Of a stretch of 64,000 nucleotides of DNA, positions 54,557-63,835 are shown piece by piece. Below the pieces are notes generated by a model. The model was given only the letters and a program-made list of their open reading frames with translations, was not told the DNA's origin and ran no database searches. Source of the DNA: Methylococcus capsulatus (lineage in GTDB: Bacteria > Pseudomonadota > Gammaproteobacteria > Methylococcales > Methylococcaceae); NCBI RefSeq assembly GCF_036864975.1, contig NZ_CP104311.1, positions 1,714,001 to 1,778,000 on the forward strand, read 5' to 3'. The number at the start of each line of letters is the position of its first letter. Positions within the stretch are counted from its first letter, which is position 1. A program made the position numbers and the translations under genes.

Positions 54557-57208
54557 ATGCGTGAAGCCACTCCGAAGACCATCTACCTCAAGGACTATCA
54601 GCCTCCCGAATATCTGGTCGATGCCATCGATCTGTTCTTCGAGCTGGATCCCCAGGCCACCCGCGTCACTTCCCGGCTGAAACTGCGCCACAATCCGGCG
54701 GTGGAAGACTGGCAGCCCGTGCTTACGCTCGACGGCGAACGGCTGGAATTCGAGTCCGCCAAGCTCAACGGACGGATGCTGGGCGAGGGCGAGTACAGCG
54801 TCAGCGAGGCCGGACTGGTGATCCACGCAGTGCCGGATCGGCCCTTCGAGCTGGAAATCAGCAACCGGATCGACCCGGAGGCCAACACCGCGCTGGAAGG
54901 GTTATACCTGTCCAAGGGGATGTTCTGCACCCAATGCGAACCGCACGGTTTCCGCCGTATCACTTATTACATCGACCGGCCCGACGTCATGTCGCAGTTC
55001 ACCACGACGATCGTGGCGGACCAGAGCCGTTATCCGGTGCTGCTGTCGAACGGCAATCCGGTCGCACGCGGCGAGCTCAAGAACGGCCGGCACTGGGTCA
55101 AGTGGAGGGACCCGTTCAAAAAGCCCTGCTACCTGTTCGCCCTGGTGGGAGGGCAACTGGCCTGTCTGGAAGACCGCTTCGTTACCGCCTCGGGTCGTGA
55201 GGTGGCGCTGCAGATTTACGTGGAACCGCAGGATCTGGACAAGTGCGACCACGCCATGCAATCGCTCAAGCATGCGATGCGCTGGGACGAGGATCGCTTC
55301 GGCCGTGAGTACGATCTGGACCTCTACATGATCGTTGCCGTCAGTCATTTCAACATGGGGGCGATGGAGAACAAGGGGCTCAACATCTTCAACACCAAAT
55401 TCGTGCTGGCGCGGCCCGATACCGCGACCGACGCCGACTACGAGCACATCGAGGGCGTCATCGGCCACGAATATTTCCACAACTGGACCGGCAACCGTAT
55501 TACCTGCCGTGACTGGTTCCAGCTCAGTCTCAAGGAAGGGCTGACGGTGTTCCGCGACCAGGAATTCAGTGCTGATCGCAGTTCGCGCGCCGTCAAGCGT
55601 ATCGAGGACGTGAACCTGTTGCGGACCCGCCAGTTCGCCGAGGACGCCGGCCCGCTGGCGCATCCGGTGCGGCCGGAGTCGTACATCGAGATCAACAATT
55701 TCTACACCCTCACCGTCTACGAAAAGGGCGGAGAGGTGGTGCGGATGATTCAGACCCTGGTCGGTCCTGAGGGTTTCCGCAAGGGCATGGACCTCTATTT
55801 CGAGCGCCACGACGGGCAGGCCGTGACCTGCGACGATTTCGTGCGCTGCATGGAGGACGCCAACGCTATCGATCTGAGTCAGTTCCGCTTGTGGTATGCC
55901 CAAGCTGGCACTCCGGAACTGCGGCTCGATACGGAATACGATGCGGGTGCCCGGACCCTGCGCTTGTCGGTGCGCCAGTCCTGTCCCCCGACGCCGGGCC
56001 AGCCGCTCAAACAGCCTTTCTACATCCCGCTGGCCATCGGCCTCCTGGCGCAGGACGGGCGCGAGTTGGCACTGCGGCTGAGGGGAGAGGCCGAGGGCGG
56101 GCCGACCACCCGGGTGTTGCATGTGCGCGAGGCTGAACAGGTCTTTGAATTCATGGATATCCCGGACCGTCCTGTGATTTCCGCCTTGCGCGGATTTTCG
56201 GCGCCGGTCCGTTTGAAAATGGAACGCAGCACCGAGGAACTGGCCTTTCTGTTCACCCACGATACCGACGCCTTCAACCGCTGGGATGCAGGCCAGACCT
56301 TGGCAGCCCAGGTGATGCTTGGTCTCATCGAGCGCATCCGGGCGGGTGAGAATCCGGAAAGCCTCGATCCGAACCTGGTCGAGGCCTTCCGGAGCGTACT
56401 GGCGCAACCGGCGGCGGATCTGTCTTATCAGGCACTGCTGCTGGATCTGCCCTCGGAAGACTACGTCGCCGCTCTGATGGGCGTGGCCGATCCGGACGCC
56501 ATCCACCGGGCGCGCCAGAGGGTCCGCAAAACATTGGCCTCTGCGCTGGCCGAGGATTTCCTGAGGCTTTACCGGCAGCACCATGCGGTTGAAACGGGTT
56601 GCCTCGACCCGGCTGCGAGAAACCGCCGCCGGTTCAAGAATACCTGCCTGGGATTCATCGCCGAGCTGGAGACTCCCGAGTCTTTCGATCTCTGTGTCCG
56701 CCAGTTCCGCGAGGCCCGCACCATGACCGACCAGATCGCGGCGCTGGGCGCGATCGTCAACAGCGCCAATCCGGAGAAAGCCGACTGTCTCGAGTCGTTC
56801 TACGCCCGCTGGCGGGGGGAGTCCCTGGTCATCGACAAATGGTTCAGCCTGCAGGCGAGCTGTCACCTGCCCGGTACTCTGGAAAGGGTCAAAGCACTGA
56901 TGGCGCATCCCGATTTCGACCTGCGTAATCCCAACCGCGTGCGTTCGCTGATTGGCGCGTTCTCGCAGGCCAACCCGGTCAATTTCCATGCAGCCGACGG
57001 CAGTGGCTACCAATTCTTAGGAGACCAGATCGTCGCTCTCGATGCCATCAATCCGCAGGTCGCCGCCCGCATGCTGGGCGCCCTGACCCAGTGGCGTCGC
57101 TACGATCAGGGGCGGCAGGAAGCCATGCGTCGCCAGTTGCAGCACATCGCCGGGCTGGCCGGTGTGTCCAAGGATGTGTACGAAGTGGCGGTCAAGAGTC
57201 TGGCGTGA
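54557..57208 (+). CDS. pepN: Aminopeptidase N
   Basis: PepN is a zinc aminopeptidase of the M1 family that removes N-terminal residues from peptides. The 883-residue length is typical. The substrate motif GAMENKGLNIFN is near residue 267, and the zinc motif HEYFHNWTGNR (HExxH with the distal Glu in LKEGLTVFRDQE) follows near residue 303. The ATG at 54557 gives MREATPKTIYLKDYQPP, like E. coli PepN. It has its own 190-base upstream region. Confidence 0.96.
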   Translation: MREATPKTIYLKDYQPPEYLVDAIDLFFELDPQATRVTSRLKLRHNPAVEDWQPVLTLDGERLEFESAKLNGRMLGEGEYSVSEAGLVIHAVPDRPFELEISNRIDPEANTALEGLYLSKGMFCTQCEPHGFRRITYYIDRPDVMSQFTTTIVADQSRYPVLLSNGNPVARGELKNGRHWVKWRDPFKKPCYLFALVGGQLACLEDRFVTASGREVALQIYVEPQDLDKCDHAMQSLKHAMRWDEDRFGREYDLDLYMIVAVSHFNMGAMENKGLNIFNTKFVLARPDTATDADYEHIEGVIGHEYFHNWTGNRITCRDWFQLSLKEGLTVFRDQEFSADRSSRAVKRIEDVNLLRTRQFAEDAGPLAHPVRPESYIEINNFYTLTVYEKGGEVVRMIQTLVGPEGFRKGMDLYFERHDGQAVTCDDFVRCMEDANAIDLSQFRLWYAQAGTPELRLDTEYDAGARTLRLSVRQSCPPTPGQPLKQPFYIPLAIGLLAQDGRELALRLRGEAEGGPTTRVLHVREAEQVFEFMDIPDRPVISALRGFSAPVRLKMERSTEELAFLFTHDTDAFNRWDAGQTLAAQVMLGLIERIRAGENPESLDPNLVEAFRSVLAQPAADLSYQALLLDLPSEDYVAALMGVADPDAIHRARQRVRKTLASALAEDFLRLYRQHHAVETGCLDPAARNRRRFKNTCLGFIAELETPESFDLCVRQFREARTMTDQIAALGAIVNSANPEKADCLESFYARWRGESLVIDKWFSLQASCHLPGTLERVKALMAHPDFDLRNPNRVRSLIGAFSQANPVNFHAADGSGYQFLGDQIVALDAINPQVAARMLGALTQWRRYDQGRQEAMRRQLQHIAGLAGVSKDVYEVAVKSLA

Positions 57209-57283
57209 CTCGGGTGAGGGCCAACCGTCGATCGGGGATCACGACGGTGCCCTCCAGGCCGCGTCGGCTTGCGGATGATTCGA

Positions 57284-60283
57284 TCAACATTTGGCGCGTT
57301 TGCCGCCTTCGGCGGTGTGTATCCAGCCCTCGCGCCACGTCAGCAAAAATCTCGTAAATTGGTCCGTCGGCAGCGGCTCGGAGATATGGTAGCCTTGGAC
57401 CTCGTCGCATTGGCAACGACGCAGCGCATCGAGCGTCCGTTCGTGTTCCACGCCTTCAGCGATGGTTTTCAGGTTCAGAGTTCGCGCCATCTGGATGATG
57501 GCGCGGATGATCGCAGCGTCATTGGGGTCATCGAGCATATCGCGCACGAATGACTGGTCGATCTTGATCTTGTCCACGGCAAACCGGCGTAGATACGCGA
57601 GGTTCGAGTAGCCGGTTCCAAAATCATCGATGGAGAGTTTGACGCCCAGGGATTTCAATCGTCGGACCACGCCCAGCGTGTTTTCCGTGTTGTGGATCAG
57701 GGCCGATTCGGTCAATTCGAGCTCGAGCAGATCGGCTGCCAGACCCGATCGCTCCAGTGCCCGGACCACGCTGTCGTCCAAGTTGCCGCGCAGGAACTGG
57801 ACGGCGGAAATGTTCACGGCGACCACGAGATTTGAGACCCCCATTTGGCACCACGCCGCGGCTTGCCTGCATGCCTCTTCCAAAACCCATTCGCCGATCG
57901 GCGTGATCAGTCCACTTTCTTCCGCGATGGCAATGAACCGTCCTGGCGTCACGAGTCCGCGTTCCGGCTCTTGCCAGCGGAGCAACGCTTCGGCGCCCGT
58001 GATTCTGCCGCTCGCCAGATCGATTTGAGGCTGATAGTACAGGACGAATTCATCCCTATCGATGGCCCTGCGCAAGCCGTGGTAGATCTGCAGGTGCTCG
58101 ATGACATCGAGGCTCATCTGCGGATTATGGAATCGGTAGGTGTTGCGGCCGGAGTCTTTGGCTTGGTACATAGCCATATCGGCCTTCTTCAACAGCGTTT
58201 CGAAATCCCGTCCATCGTCCGGATAGACGGCGATGCCCATGGAGACCGAGGTGGATAGATCAATGCCTTCGCAATGGAAAGGGGCCATCTGCCGCGTCAG
58301 GATCTGATCCATGATCTTGGTGATCACGGCATCGTCGCCCAAATCGGTCAGCAGGATGAGAAATTCGTCTCCTCCTTGGCGGCTGACGGTATCTCCGTTG
58401 CGCACGCTGTCGCGCAGCCGGGCTGCGGCCTCCTTGAGCACTGCGTCGCCCGCGCTGTGTCCAAGGGAGTCGTTGATTCTCTTGAATCCATCGAGATCGA
58501 GAAAGACCAGTGCGAGTCGGCTACCGTTTCGCTGTGCGCAGTCCGCAGCCTGGTCGAAGCGTTCTTGAATCTGTAAACGATTGGGCAGGCCGGTGAGTGC
58601 GTCATGGTAGGCGAGGAATCTGATGTATTTTTCTGCTTTTTCCCGCTCGCCGATTTCTTCGGCCATCTTGCGCACCAGGGGCATCACCTGCAGACGCAGC
58701 AACAGAAACCCCATTGTCATCAAAGGTAACAATATGGCCGGCAATTCCCACAGTGTGGCGGCGAGAGGCTGGTAGAGCTCCGCCGAATCGATCTTCAGCA
58801 CCGTCCCGAGTCCGGTGTCCCCCATCGGCCTGTAAGCGGCGATGACGTCCCGACCGCGATAATCGCGCGCATGGACCACCCCGGATTTCCCAGCGAGGGC
58901 GTGGCTCATGGGCAAGGGTTGGCCGGCGATGTTGCGCGGGTAATTTCGCAGCACGTTTCCTTGGGTGGAGCGTAACGGGAAGCAGTGCATGTTTTCACCT
59001 GCAGCTGCGCAAATCGCAAAATCCGCGGTCTCACCCAGGTGGGTCGTGTCGTGAAGCGCCTCGTCCATTTGGGGCAAGGGGCGTTCCGCCTCCATGAAGC
59101 CCAGAACGGCGTCCTGCCGACGCACCGGAACCCGCGTATGGAGGACAAATCCGTGCTTAGTCCACAACAGACGGCTCGACGCGGGAGCATTGAGGGGCAC
59201 ATCAAGGTCGGGAGATTGCGCGAAAGAACCGTCCTCCGCGAGGCTGGAGCCGGCAAGAGAGATGAAAGCCAACGCCGAGAAGCCGAATTCGGGGGCGGCT
59301 TTCGCCGCCCGCTGCAGGCGAGAGCGCCAGGTCGGGTCAAATGGTGTGTCGAGTAATGCATGCACGGCATCCTGCGGCAACGGTTGATTGGCGAAGTTGA
59401 AGCTGTCCTGCCACCCGCGATCGATGATTTCCAAAAGTTTTTCGTTTCGGTTTTTCAGCGAGAGTTGAAGTATGTTGTGAAGTTCATGCACGGTTTGGGG
59501 ATGCAGTATGGAAAACCCGCCGAATCCGCTGATGAGGGCGGTTGCAGCCAGAGTCAGGGCGCCGATCAGGTATATTCGCCGGCTGTCGTCGTGGTCCCCA
59601 CGGTAGGCATAACGTCCGTCCCGCAGTTCAATGGCGAACAGACCGATGCCATGGATGACGAGACCCGTGCCGGTGTAAAGCGCGATCGCGGCATAGCCGG
59701 GGTAAGTGTCCTCCGTCCAGAGCAGGTGGGTAAGCACACACAGGCTGCCTGTGGACAGGATCGCCAGCGTAAGCAGTTGGATGGCCAGGGGTGTCGGCGG
59801 GGTTTTGGCCAGATTCAGCAAAGCCGTGGCCATGCCCATCATCACGAAGCCGAGAGCCCCGGCCGCTTGTACGGCCCGGAGAGGGGAGATGCAAAGCCAG
59901 TTGCTTGGAAAGGACTGTTTCATGCAGTCATAGCCGACAGGCTGGAGCAGAATCAGCACGCCCCAGAGGATGAGCACCCCCGACAGGCCGGTGCTGATGG
60001 GATACATGAATCGGCCTTGCGCTGTCGAGCGGTCAGAATGGAGCAACGCTTTGGCGCCATGAGTGCACGGCGAACTGCAGAGGGCAAGGCCGGCCAGGCC
60101 AAATCCGATGGCCAGGGTGAAATTCAAAGCATCAAGTCCCTCCTCATGGAGCCATCGAAAAGTCTGCGCCGGCAGCAAACCCGGAAGTTCGAGAGTGCCC
60201 AGGGCGAGCAGGCTCAGGCCCGCGAGACAACTCGGCGAGAGTGATCTCAAGTGTTGGACCAGGGGGATGGAATAGGAGGTCAT
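57284..60283 (-). CDS. Membrane protein with GGDEF and EAL domains
   Basis: The 999-residue protein has about seven N-terminal membrane segments (to about residue 260), a periplasmic sensor part to about 540, and another membrane helix. A GGDEF domain follows, with the active motif RQGGDEFLILL and an inhibitory RxxD (RNGD) five residues before it. The EAL domain has GAEALLRW, DDFGTGYSNLAYLR, IKIDQSFVRDM, and EGVEHERTLD. Both domains keep catalytic residues, so it could make and break cyclic di-GMP. The stimulus is unknown. Confidence 0.92.
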   Translation of the reverse strand: MTSYSIPLVQHLRSLSPSCLAGLSLLALGTLELPGLLPAQTFRWLHEEGLDALNFTLAIGFGLAGLALCSSPCTHGAKALLHSDRSTAQGRFMYPISTGLSGVLILWGVLILLQPVGYDCMKQSFPSNWLCISPLRAVQAAGALGFVMMGMATALLNLAKTPPTPLAIQLLTLAILSTGSLCVLTHLLWTEDTYPGYAAIALYTGTGLVIHGIGLFAIELRDGRYAYRGDHDDSRRIYLIGALTLAATALISGFGGFSILHPQTVHELHNILQLSLKNRNEKLLEIIDRGWQDSFNFANQPLPQDAVHALLDTPFDPTWRSRLQRAAKAAPEFGFSALAFISLAGSSLAEDGSFAQSPDLDVPLNAPASSRLLWTKHGFVLHTRVPVRRQDAVLGFMEAERPLPQMDEALHDTTHLGETADFAICAAAGENMHCFPLRSTQGNVLRNYPRNIAGQPLPMSHALAGKSGVVHARDYRGRDVIAAYRPMGDTGLGTVLKIDSAELYQPLAATLWELPAILLPLMTMGFLLLRLQVMPLVRKMAEEIGEREKAEKYIRFLAYHDALTGLPNRLQIQERFDQAADCAQRNGSRLALVFLDLDGFKRINDSLGHSAGDAVLKEAAARLRDSVRNGDTVSRQGGDEFLILLTDLGDDAVITKIMDQILTRQMAPFHCEGIDLSTSVSMGIAVYPDDGRDFETLLKKADMAMYQAKDSGRNTYRFHNPQMSLDVIEHLQIYHGLRRAIDRDEFVLYYQPQIDLASGRITGAEALLRWQEPERGLVTPGRFIAIAEESGLITPIGEWVLEEACRQAAAWCQMGVSNLVVAVNISAVQFLRGNLDDSVVRALERSGLAADLLELELTESALIHNTENTLGVVRRLKSLGVKLSIDDFGTGYSNLAYLRRFAVDKIKIDQSFVRDMLDDPNDAAIIRAIIQMARTLNLKTIAEGVEHERTLDALRRCQCDEVQGYHISEPLPTDQFTRFLLTWREGWIHTAEGGKRAKC

Positions 60284-60879
60284 CAGGCCGGGATAAACTT
60301 AAGTGAACCCACGCGAAGCGTTTCCTTAACCCCTTACGAGCGGGAAAGTCGGGATGGGGGACGATCATGGCGGGAAACCGTGCTCATGCGAGATATCCCG
60401 GTATCGCACCATCGGGCGTAAAGCGGCTAACTCGGCCTTCCTGCCGATTTGCCATCATCCCGCGGGGCGCTATGATCGCTGGTTCGTATGAATCGTGATC
60501 CGGACGGCAAACGGTGCTTCGAGTACCTCCAAGGAGCTTTTGGGTACAGGAACAAATTCCTGAATTCGCACCCGTTCGCCATGTTTGTAATATAAAAACT
60601 CTGTTTGGCCAGATGGTAGCGCGTCAATGACGATCCGGGCAATGGCTCAGCCCCAAGCTGATCTTCGCCGGAGCACACAGTTACTATCGATCGCATCCTG
60701 CGGGCGGATTCTCGGTAAGGTGCCGCCCATGGCGCATGGCCCCTATGGGGTCGGCAGCTTCGGCGCCTTGCCGGGTTTGATGACGTATCCGGGAATGGCT
60801 TACGAAGTGGTGGTGAGCCGTCAGGTGAGAGGCTGGCAGGGCAATGACGCTGGCCCTGCCGGCGGGTTGGGTCGTGGGG
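60284..60879. other. 596-base region without a convincing gene
   Basis: This stretch holds the upstream region of the GGDEF-EAL gene and the trailer of the CHRD gene. A hairpin GGCAGGGC (60835-60842) with GCCCTGCC (60853-60860) may end the CHRD transcript, though no T-run follows. A 35-codon frame from 60488 ending TAA and longer frames on both strands lack ribosome binding sites and recognisable sequence. I call no gene here. Confidence 0.55.
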
Positions 60880-61363
60880 TCACTCGCTGGCGACGTCGCC
60901 GTCGGTCTGGGCCGAGATCATGCGGAACACTTGGCCGCGAAGTTCTCCTGAGGGGAACACGTCGCTATGGACATTGATGTAGAACAGTCCCTTTTTCAGA
61001 TTCGCTGCGTCCTTCCCCTTGAGGGGGCCGACACAGCCCGTCTTCGGGCTGCCAGTCGGCGTAATGGGGAACAGAACGCCGGCCGATTGACCGGCCGAAG
61101 CCGGCCCGTGGAAATGCGCCGCCGTTTCCCGCCCTGCCAGAGGGGAATAGCTGATCGCGTAGCAGAGTTTGCGGGTCGTATTGTCCAGGGTCATCAGGGC
61201 GACGCCCTGGGCGTTACTGTCGGGTTTGGGCGTCCGCATCTCTTGGCCGCTGTTCAGCATGGCAATGAACGAAAACCGCTCAGCCCGAGTGGCCTGGGGC
61301 ACGGCGAGCATCAGAAGCAGGCCGATCGCGACGCGGCTTATGGAATTATGGGGGGTGTCTCAT
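60880..61363 (-). CDS. Secreted CHRD-domain protein, frame broken in the signal peptide
   Basis: The domain reads FSFIAMLNSGQEMRTPKPDS, AHFHGPASAGQSAGVLFPI, and YINVHSDVFPSGELRGQVF, a typical CHRD domain of unknown function. An uninterrupted frame runs only from the ATG at 61311, inside the signal peptide and without a ribosome binding site. An ATG at 61363 with GGGAGGG at the right distance would supply the proper start (MRHP) and a complete signal (SRVAIGLLLMLAVPQATRA). The two frames differ by one base at a C6 run (61350-61355). The gene is intact only if that run has one base fewer. Confidence 0.75.
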
Positions 61364-61567
61364 GATGCAATCCCTCCCAAGTCATATCACAATAGGAATC
61401 GGCGTGGCGGTGTCGATCCTTGCCGATATTCCGGCATGTCAGTGTGCTACCGTACTCCGTCGCGGGGACGGTGGCAATGCGCTGCTTGCGCCGAGGGTGA
61501 AGGGCGCGGTTGGCCGTGAGGTTCGTAGCCGCTCCGGGGCAATCCGTCGGGTTGAGAGGGTGATGCC

Positions 61568-62596
61568 ATGAAAGCCTGGGTGATCGACCAAACGGGACCG
61601 CTGGATTCGTTGCGAGTCCCTCTGAGGCTCGCCGACCTTCCGGTGCCGGCGCCGAGGCCCGGCGAAATCCTGATCCGGGTCTCGGTCTGCGGCGTGTGCC
61701 ACACCGAAATCGACGAGATCGAAGGCCGTACCGCGCCTGCGCATCTGCCGGTCGTGCCCGGGCACCAGGCCGTCGGCCGGATAACCGCGCTCGGGGGGGC
61801 TGTGGCGGGATTCGCTGTCGGCGATCGCGTCGGCGTGGCCTGGATCTATTCGGCTTGCGGCGACTGCGAGTTCTGCCGGTCAGGGCGGGAGAATCTCTGT
61901 CCTGCTTTCCGTGCCACCGGACGCGACGCCGATGGCGGTTACGCCGAGTACATGACCGTGCCAGCGGCTTTCGCTTGCCGGATTCCCGCTGTTTTCACCG
62001 ATGCCGAAGCCGCGCCACTCCTGTGTGCCGGGGCCATCGGTTACCGCTCGCTCAATCTCACCGGGCTCAAAAACGGCCAGCCACTGGGTCTCACCGGGTT
62101 CGGGGCATCCGCCCATCTGGTGCTGATGATGGCCCGCCACCGCTTTCCCGATTCGGAAGTCTACGTCTTCGCGCGCCACCCCCGGGAACGTGCCTTCGCA
62201 CTGCAACTGGGCGCGGTTTGGGCCGGTGATACCGAGGATATTGCGCCCGTACCGCTGGCGGCCATCATCGACACCACGCCAGTCTGGAAGCCGGTGGTCG
62301 CGGCACTCGCCAACCTCGCTCCCGGCGGCCGGCTGGTCGTCAATGCGATCCGCAAGGAGTCTGCAGACCGCTTCTGTCTGGCCGAGCTCGATTATGCGCG
62401 GCACCTGTGGATGGAGCGGGAAATCAAGTCGGTCGCCAACGTGGCGCGCAGCGATGTGGCCGGGTTTCTCGCGCTGGCGGCGGAAGTCGGGATCCGTCCC
62501 GAGACGGAGGAATACGCGTTCGAGGATGCCAACCGGGCGCTGCTCGACCTCAAGCAGGGCCGGATCCGCGGGGCGAAGGTGCTGCGGATGGCTTGA
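61568..62596 (+). CDS. Zinc-dependent alcohol dehydrogenase
   Basis: The 342-residue medium-chain dehydrogenase has the catalytic zinc ligands in VCGVCHTEID (about residue 41) and the structural zinc loop CGDCEFCRSGRENLC (about residue 100). The usual GHE motif reads VVPGHQAVGRI, with Gln in place of Glu. The cofactor region is LTGFGASAHLVLMMA. This matches a subgroup of alcohol dehydrogenases with the GHQ form; substrate is unknown. The start at 61568 follows the stretch GAGAGGGTG. A 200-base gap lies upstream. Confidence 0.88.
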   Translation: MKAWVIDQTGPLDSLRVPLRLADLPVPAPRPGEILIRVSVCGVCHTEIDEIEGRTAPAHLPVVPGHQAVGRITALGGAVAGFAVGDRVGVAWIYSACGDCEFCRSGRENLCPAFRATGRDADGGYAEYMTVPAAFACRIPAVFTDAEAAPLLCAGAIGYRSLNLTGLKNGQPLGLTGFGASAHLVLMMARHRFPDSEVYVFARHPRERAFALQLGAVWAGDTEDIAPVPLAAIIDTTPVWKPVVAALANLAPGGRLVVNAIRKESADRFCLAELDYARHLWMEREIKSVANVARSDVAGFLALAAEVGIRPETEEYAFEDANRALLDLKQGRIRGAKVLRMA

Positions 62597-62606
62597 GCCG
62601 GAATTT

Positions 62607-63176
62607 TCAGGGTGTTACGGCCCGTCGGTAGCAATAGTCGAACAGTATCCGCCACTCCGCGAGTTGGATGCGCCGGCACAAAGGCTCTGCCGGCGTATGG
62701 CCGAGGCGCGCGGTTTCGCACAGATCGATGAAGGCGAACGGGTCCCAGGCGGTCTGCCGCAGCAGGAATTCGGTTTCGTGCGAAGGGGGTTCGGTTTGGG
62801 CCAGCTGCCGCGCGGCGGCAACGACGTCGGGAAAGACCGGGTGATGGCCGACCCGCTTGAACCAGTATTTGCTGTTCCAGGCATCCGGCTCACGGCGGTG
62901 GAGGATGCCGTGCCAGTAGCTGCCGCTGGTCGTAGCGATGCCCTGGCTGATGCGGTGGCTTTCGTCGAAAAAATCGTGGTACAGCCAGACCGCCGCCAGG
63001 CAGCACCGCGCCATGTCCGGATCGTGGACCGTCTTGGGCTCGAAAGCCGTTTCGATCCGCAGCGCATCCAGCCGCGGCCGCATACCGAGGTTGGGAACGC
63101 CCGGTACCAGGCTGTTCAGCCGTTCGTTCGCGATGAGTTCTGCGAAAGGTTGGGAATAATGCGCGGTTTCGGCCAT
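62607..63176 (-). CDS. Hypothetical protein, 189 residues
   Basis: I do not recognise a family. The product is soluble and rich in aromatic residues and histidine (CCLAAVWLYHDFFDESHRI, SGSYWHGILHRREPDAWNS, WFKRVGHHPVFPDV), with an EWRILFDYCYRR end. These patterns recall small uncharacterised proteins from environmental bacteria. It starts 5 bases after the stop of the response regulator gene on the same strand, so it is likely co-transcribed with that two-component system. Confidence 0.7.
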   Translation of the reverse strand: MAETAHYSQPFAELIANERLNSLVPGVPNLGMRPRLDALRIETAFEPKTVHDPDMARCCLAAVWLYHDFFDESHRISQGIATTSGSYWHGILHRREPDAWNSKYWFKRVGHHPVFPDVVAAARQLAQTEPPSHETEFLLRQTAWDPFAFIDLCETARLGHTPAEPLCRRIQLAEWRILFDYCYRRAVTP

Positions 63177-63181
63177 CGTGG

Positions 63182-63835
63182 TTACGTTTTGAATATCCCG
63201 CTCTGGTAGGCGAGGCGCGCCATTTCTGCGGTGGTGTTCACGCCCAGTTTGCTTTTGATGAGGGTACTGTAATTGGCGACGGTTTTATAGCCGAGCCGCA
63301 GTTCTTCCGCTACCTCGCGGGTGGTGTAGCCCTTGGCCAGCAGCAGGAAGACGTCGAACTCGCGGGGCGACAGCGTGTTCAAAGCAGTGGCCGCCTCGGC
63401 GCCGCTCATGGTCTGCATCGCCAGACGCTGGGCGATCTCCGGTTCCAGGAACGACTCGCCGGAGGCGATTCTGGCGACGGCTTCGACCAGGATTTCCGGA
63501 GCGCAGCTCTTGGTGATGTAGCCCCGAGCGCCGGCTTCCAGGGCGCGCACCACGTAGATCAGCTCATCGTGGATGCTGAACACCAGGATCCGCGCCGAAG
63601 TGTCGCGGCTGCGGATGCGGCGGATCGAGGCCAGTCCGCCGATGCCGGGCAGCGAAAGGTCCATGACGATCACGTTCGGACGGATGTCGGCATAGAGCTG
63701 GCAGGCCTCCTCCCCCCGCTCGGCTTCACCGACGACCTCGATGTTCGGAGTGCCGGACAACAGCAGACGGTAGCCAGCACGGACCACTGCGTGGTCATCC
63801 ACCAGCATCACGGTGATTTTGGGTTTCATGGGCAT
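63182..63835 (-). CDS. NarL/FixJ-family response regulator
   Basis: The 217-residue protein has a receiver domain (VMLVDDHAVVRAGYRLLL and the phosphoacceptor in VIVMDLSLPGIGGLAS near residue 59) and a LuxR-type HTH (LSPREFDVFLLLAKGYTTRE, TVANYSTLIKSKLGV). It resembles UvrY/GacA-type regulators. The ATG at 63835 and the second at 63829 both overlap the kinase stop. The partner kinase is directly upstream. Confidence 0.93.
   Translation of the reverse strand: MPMKPKITVMLVDDHAVVRAGYRLLLSGTPNIEVVGEAERGEEACQLYADIRPNVIVMDLSLPGIGGLASIRRIRSRDTSARILVFSIHDELIYVVRALEAGARGYITKSCAPEILVEAVARIASGESFLEPEIAQRLAMQTMSGAEAATALNTLSPREFDVFLLLAKGYTTREVAEELRLGYKTVANYSTLIKSKLGVNTTAEMARLAYQSGIFKT

Noticed and set aside
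54902-57013. A 703-residue open frame antisense to pepN
   Set aside because: It lies wholly opposite a clear aminopeptidase gene, matches no family, and long antisense frames are expected at this GC content.
60427-60977. Small open frames in the gap before the CHRD gene
   Set aside because: No ribosome binding sites, no recognised motifs, and one overlaps the CHRD gene.
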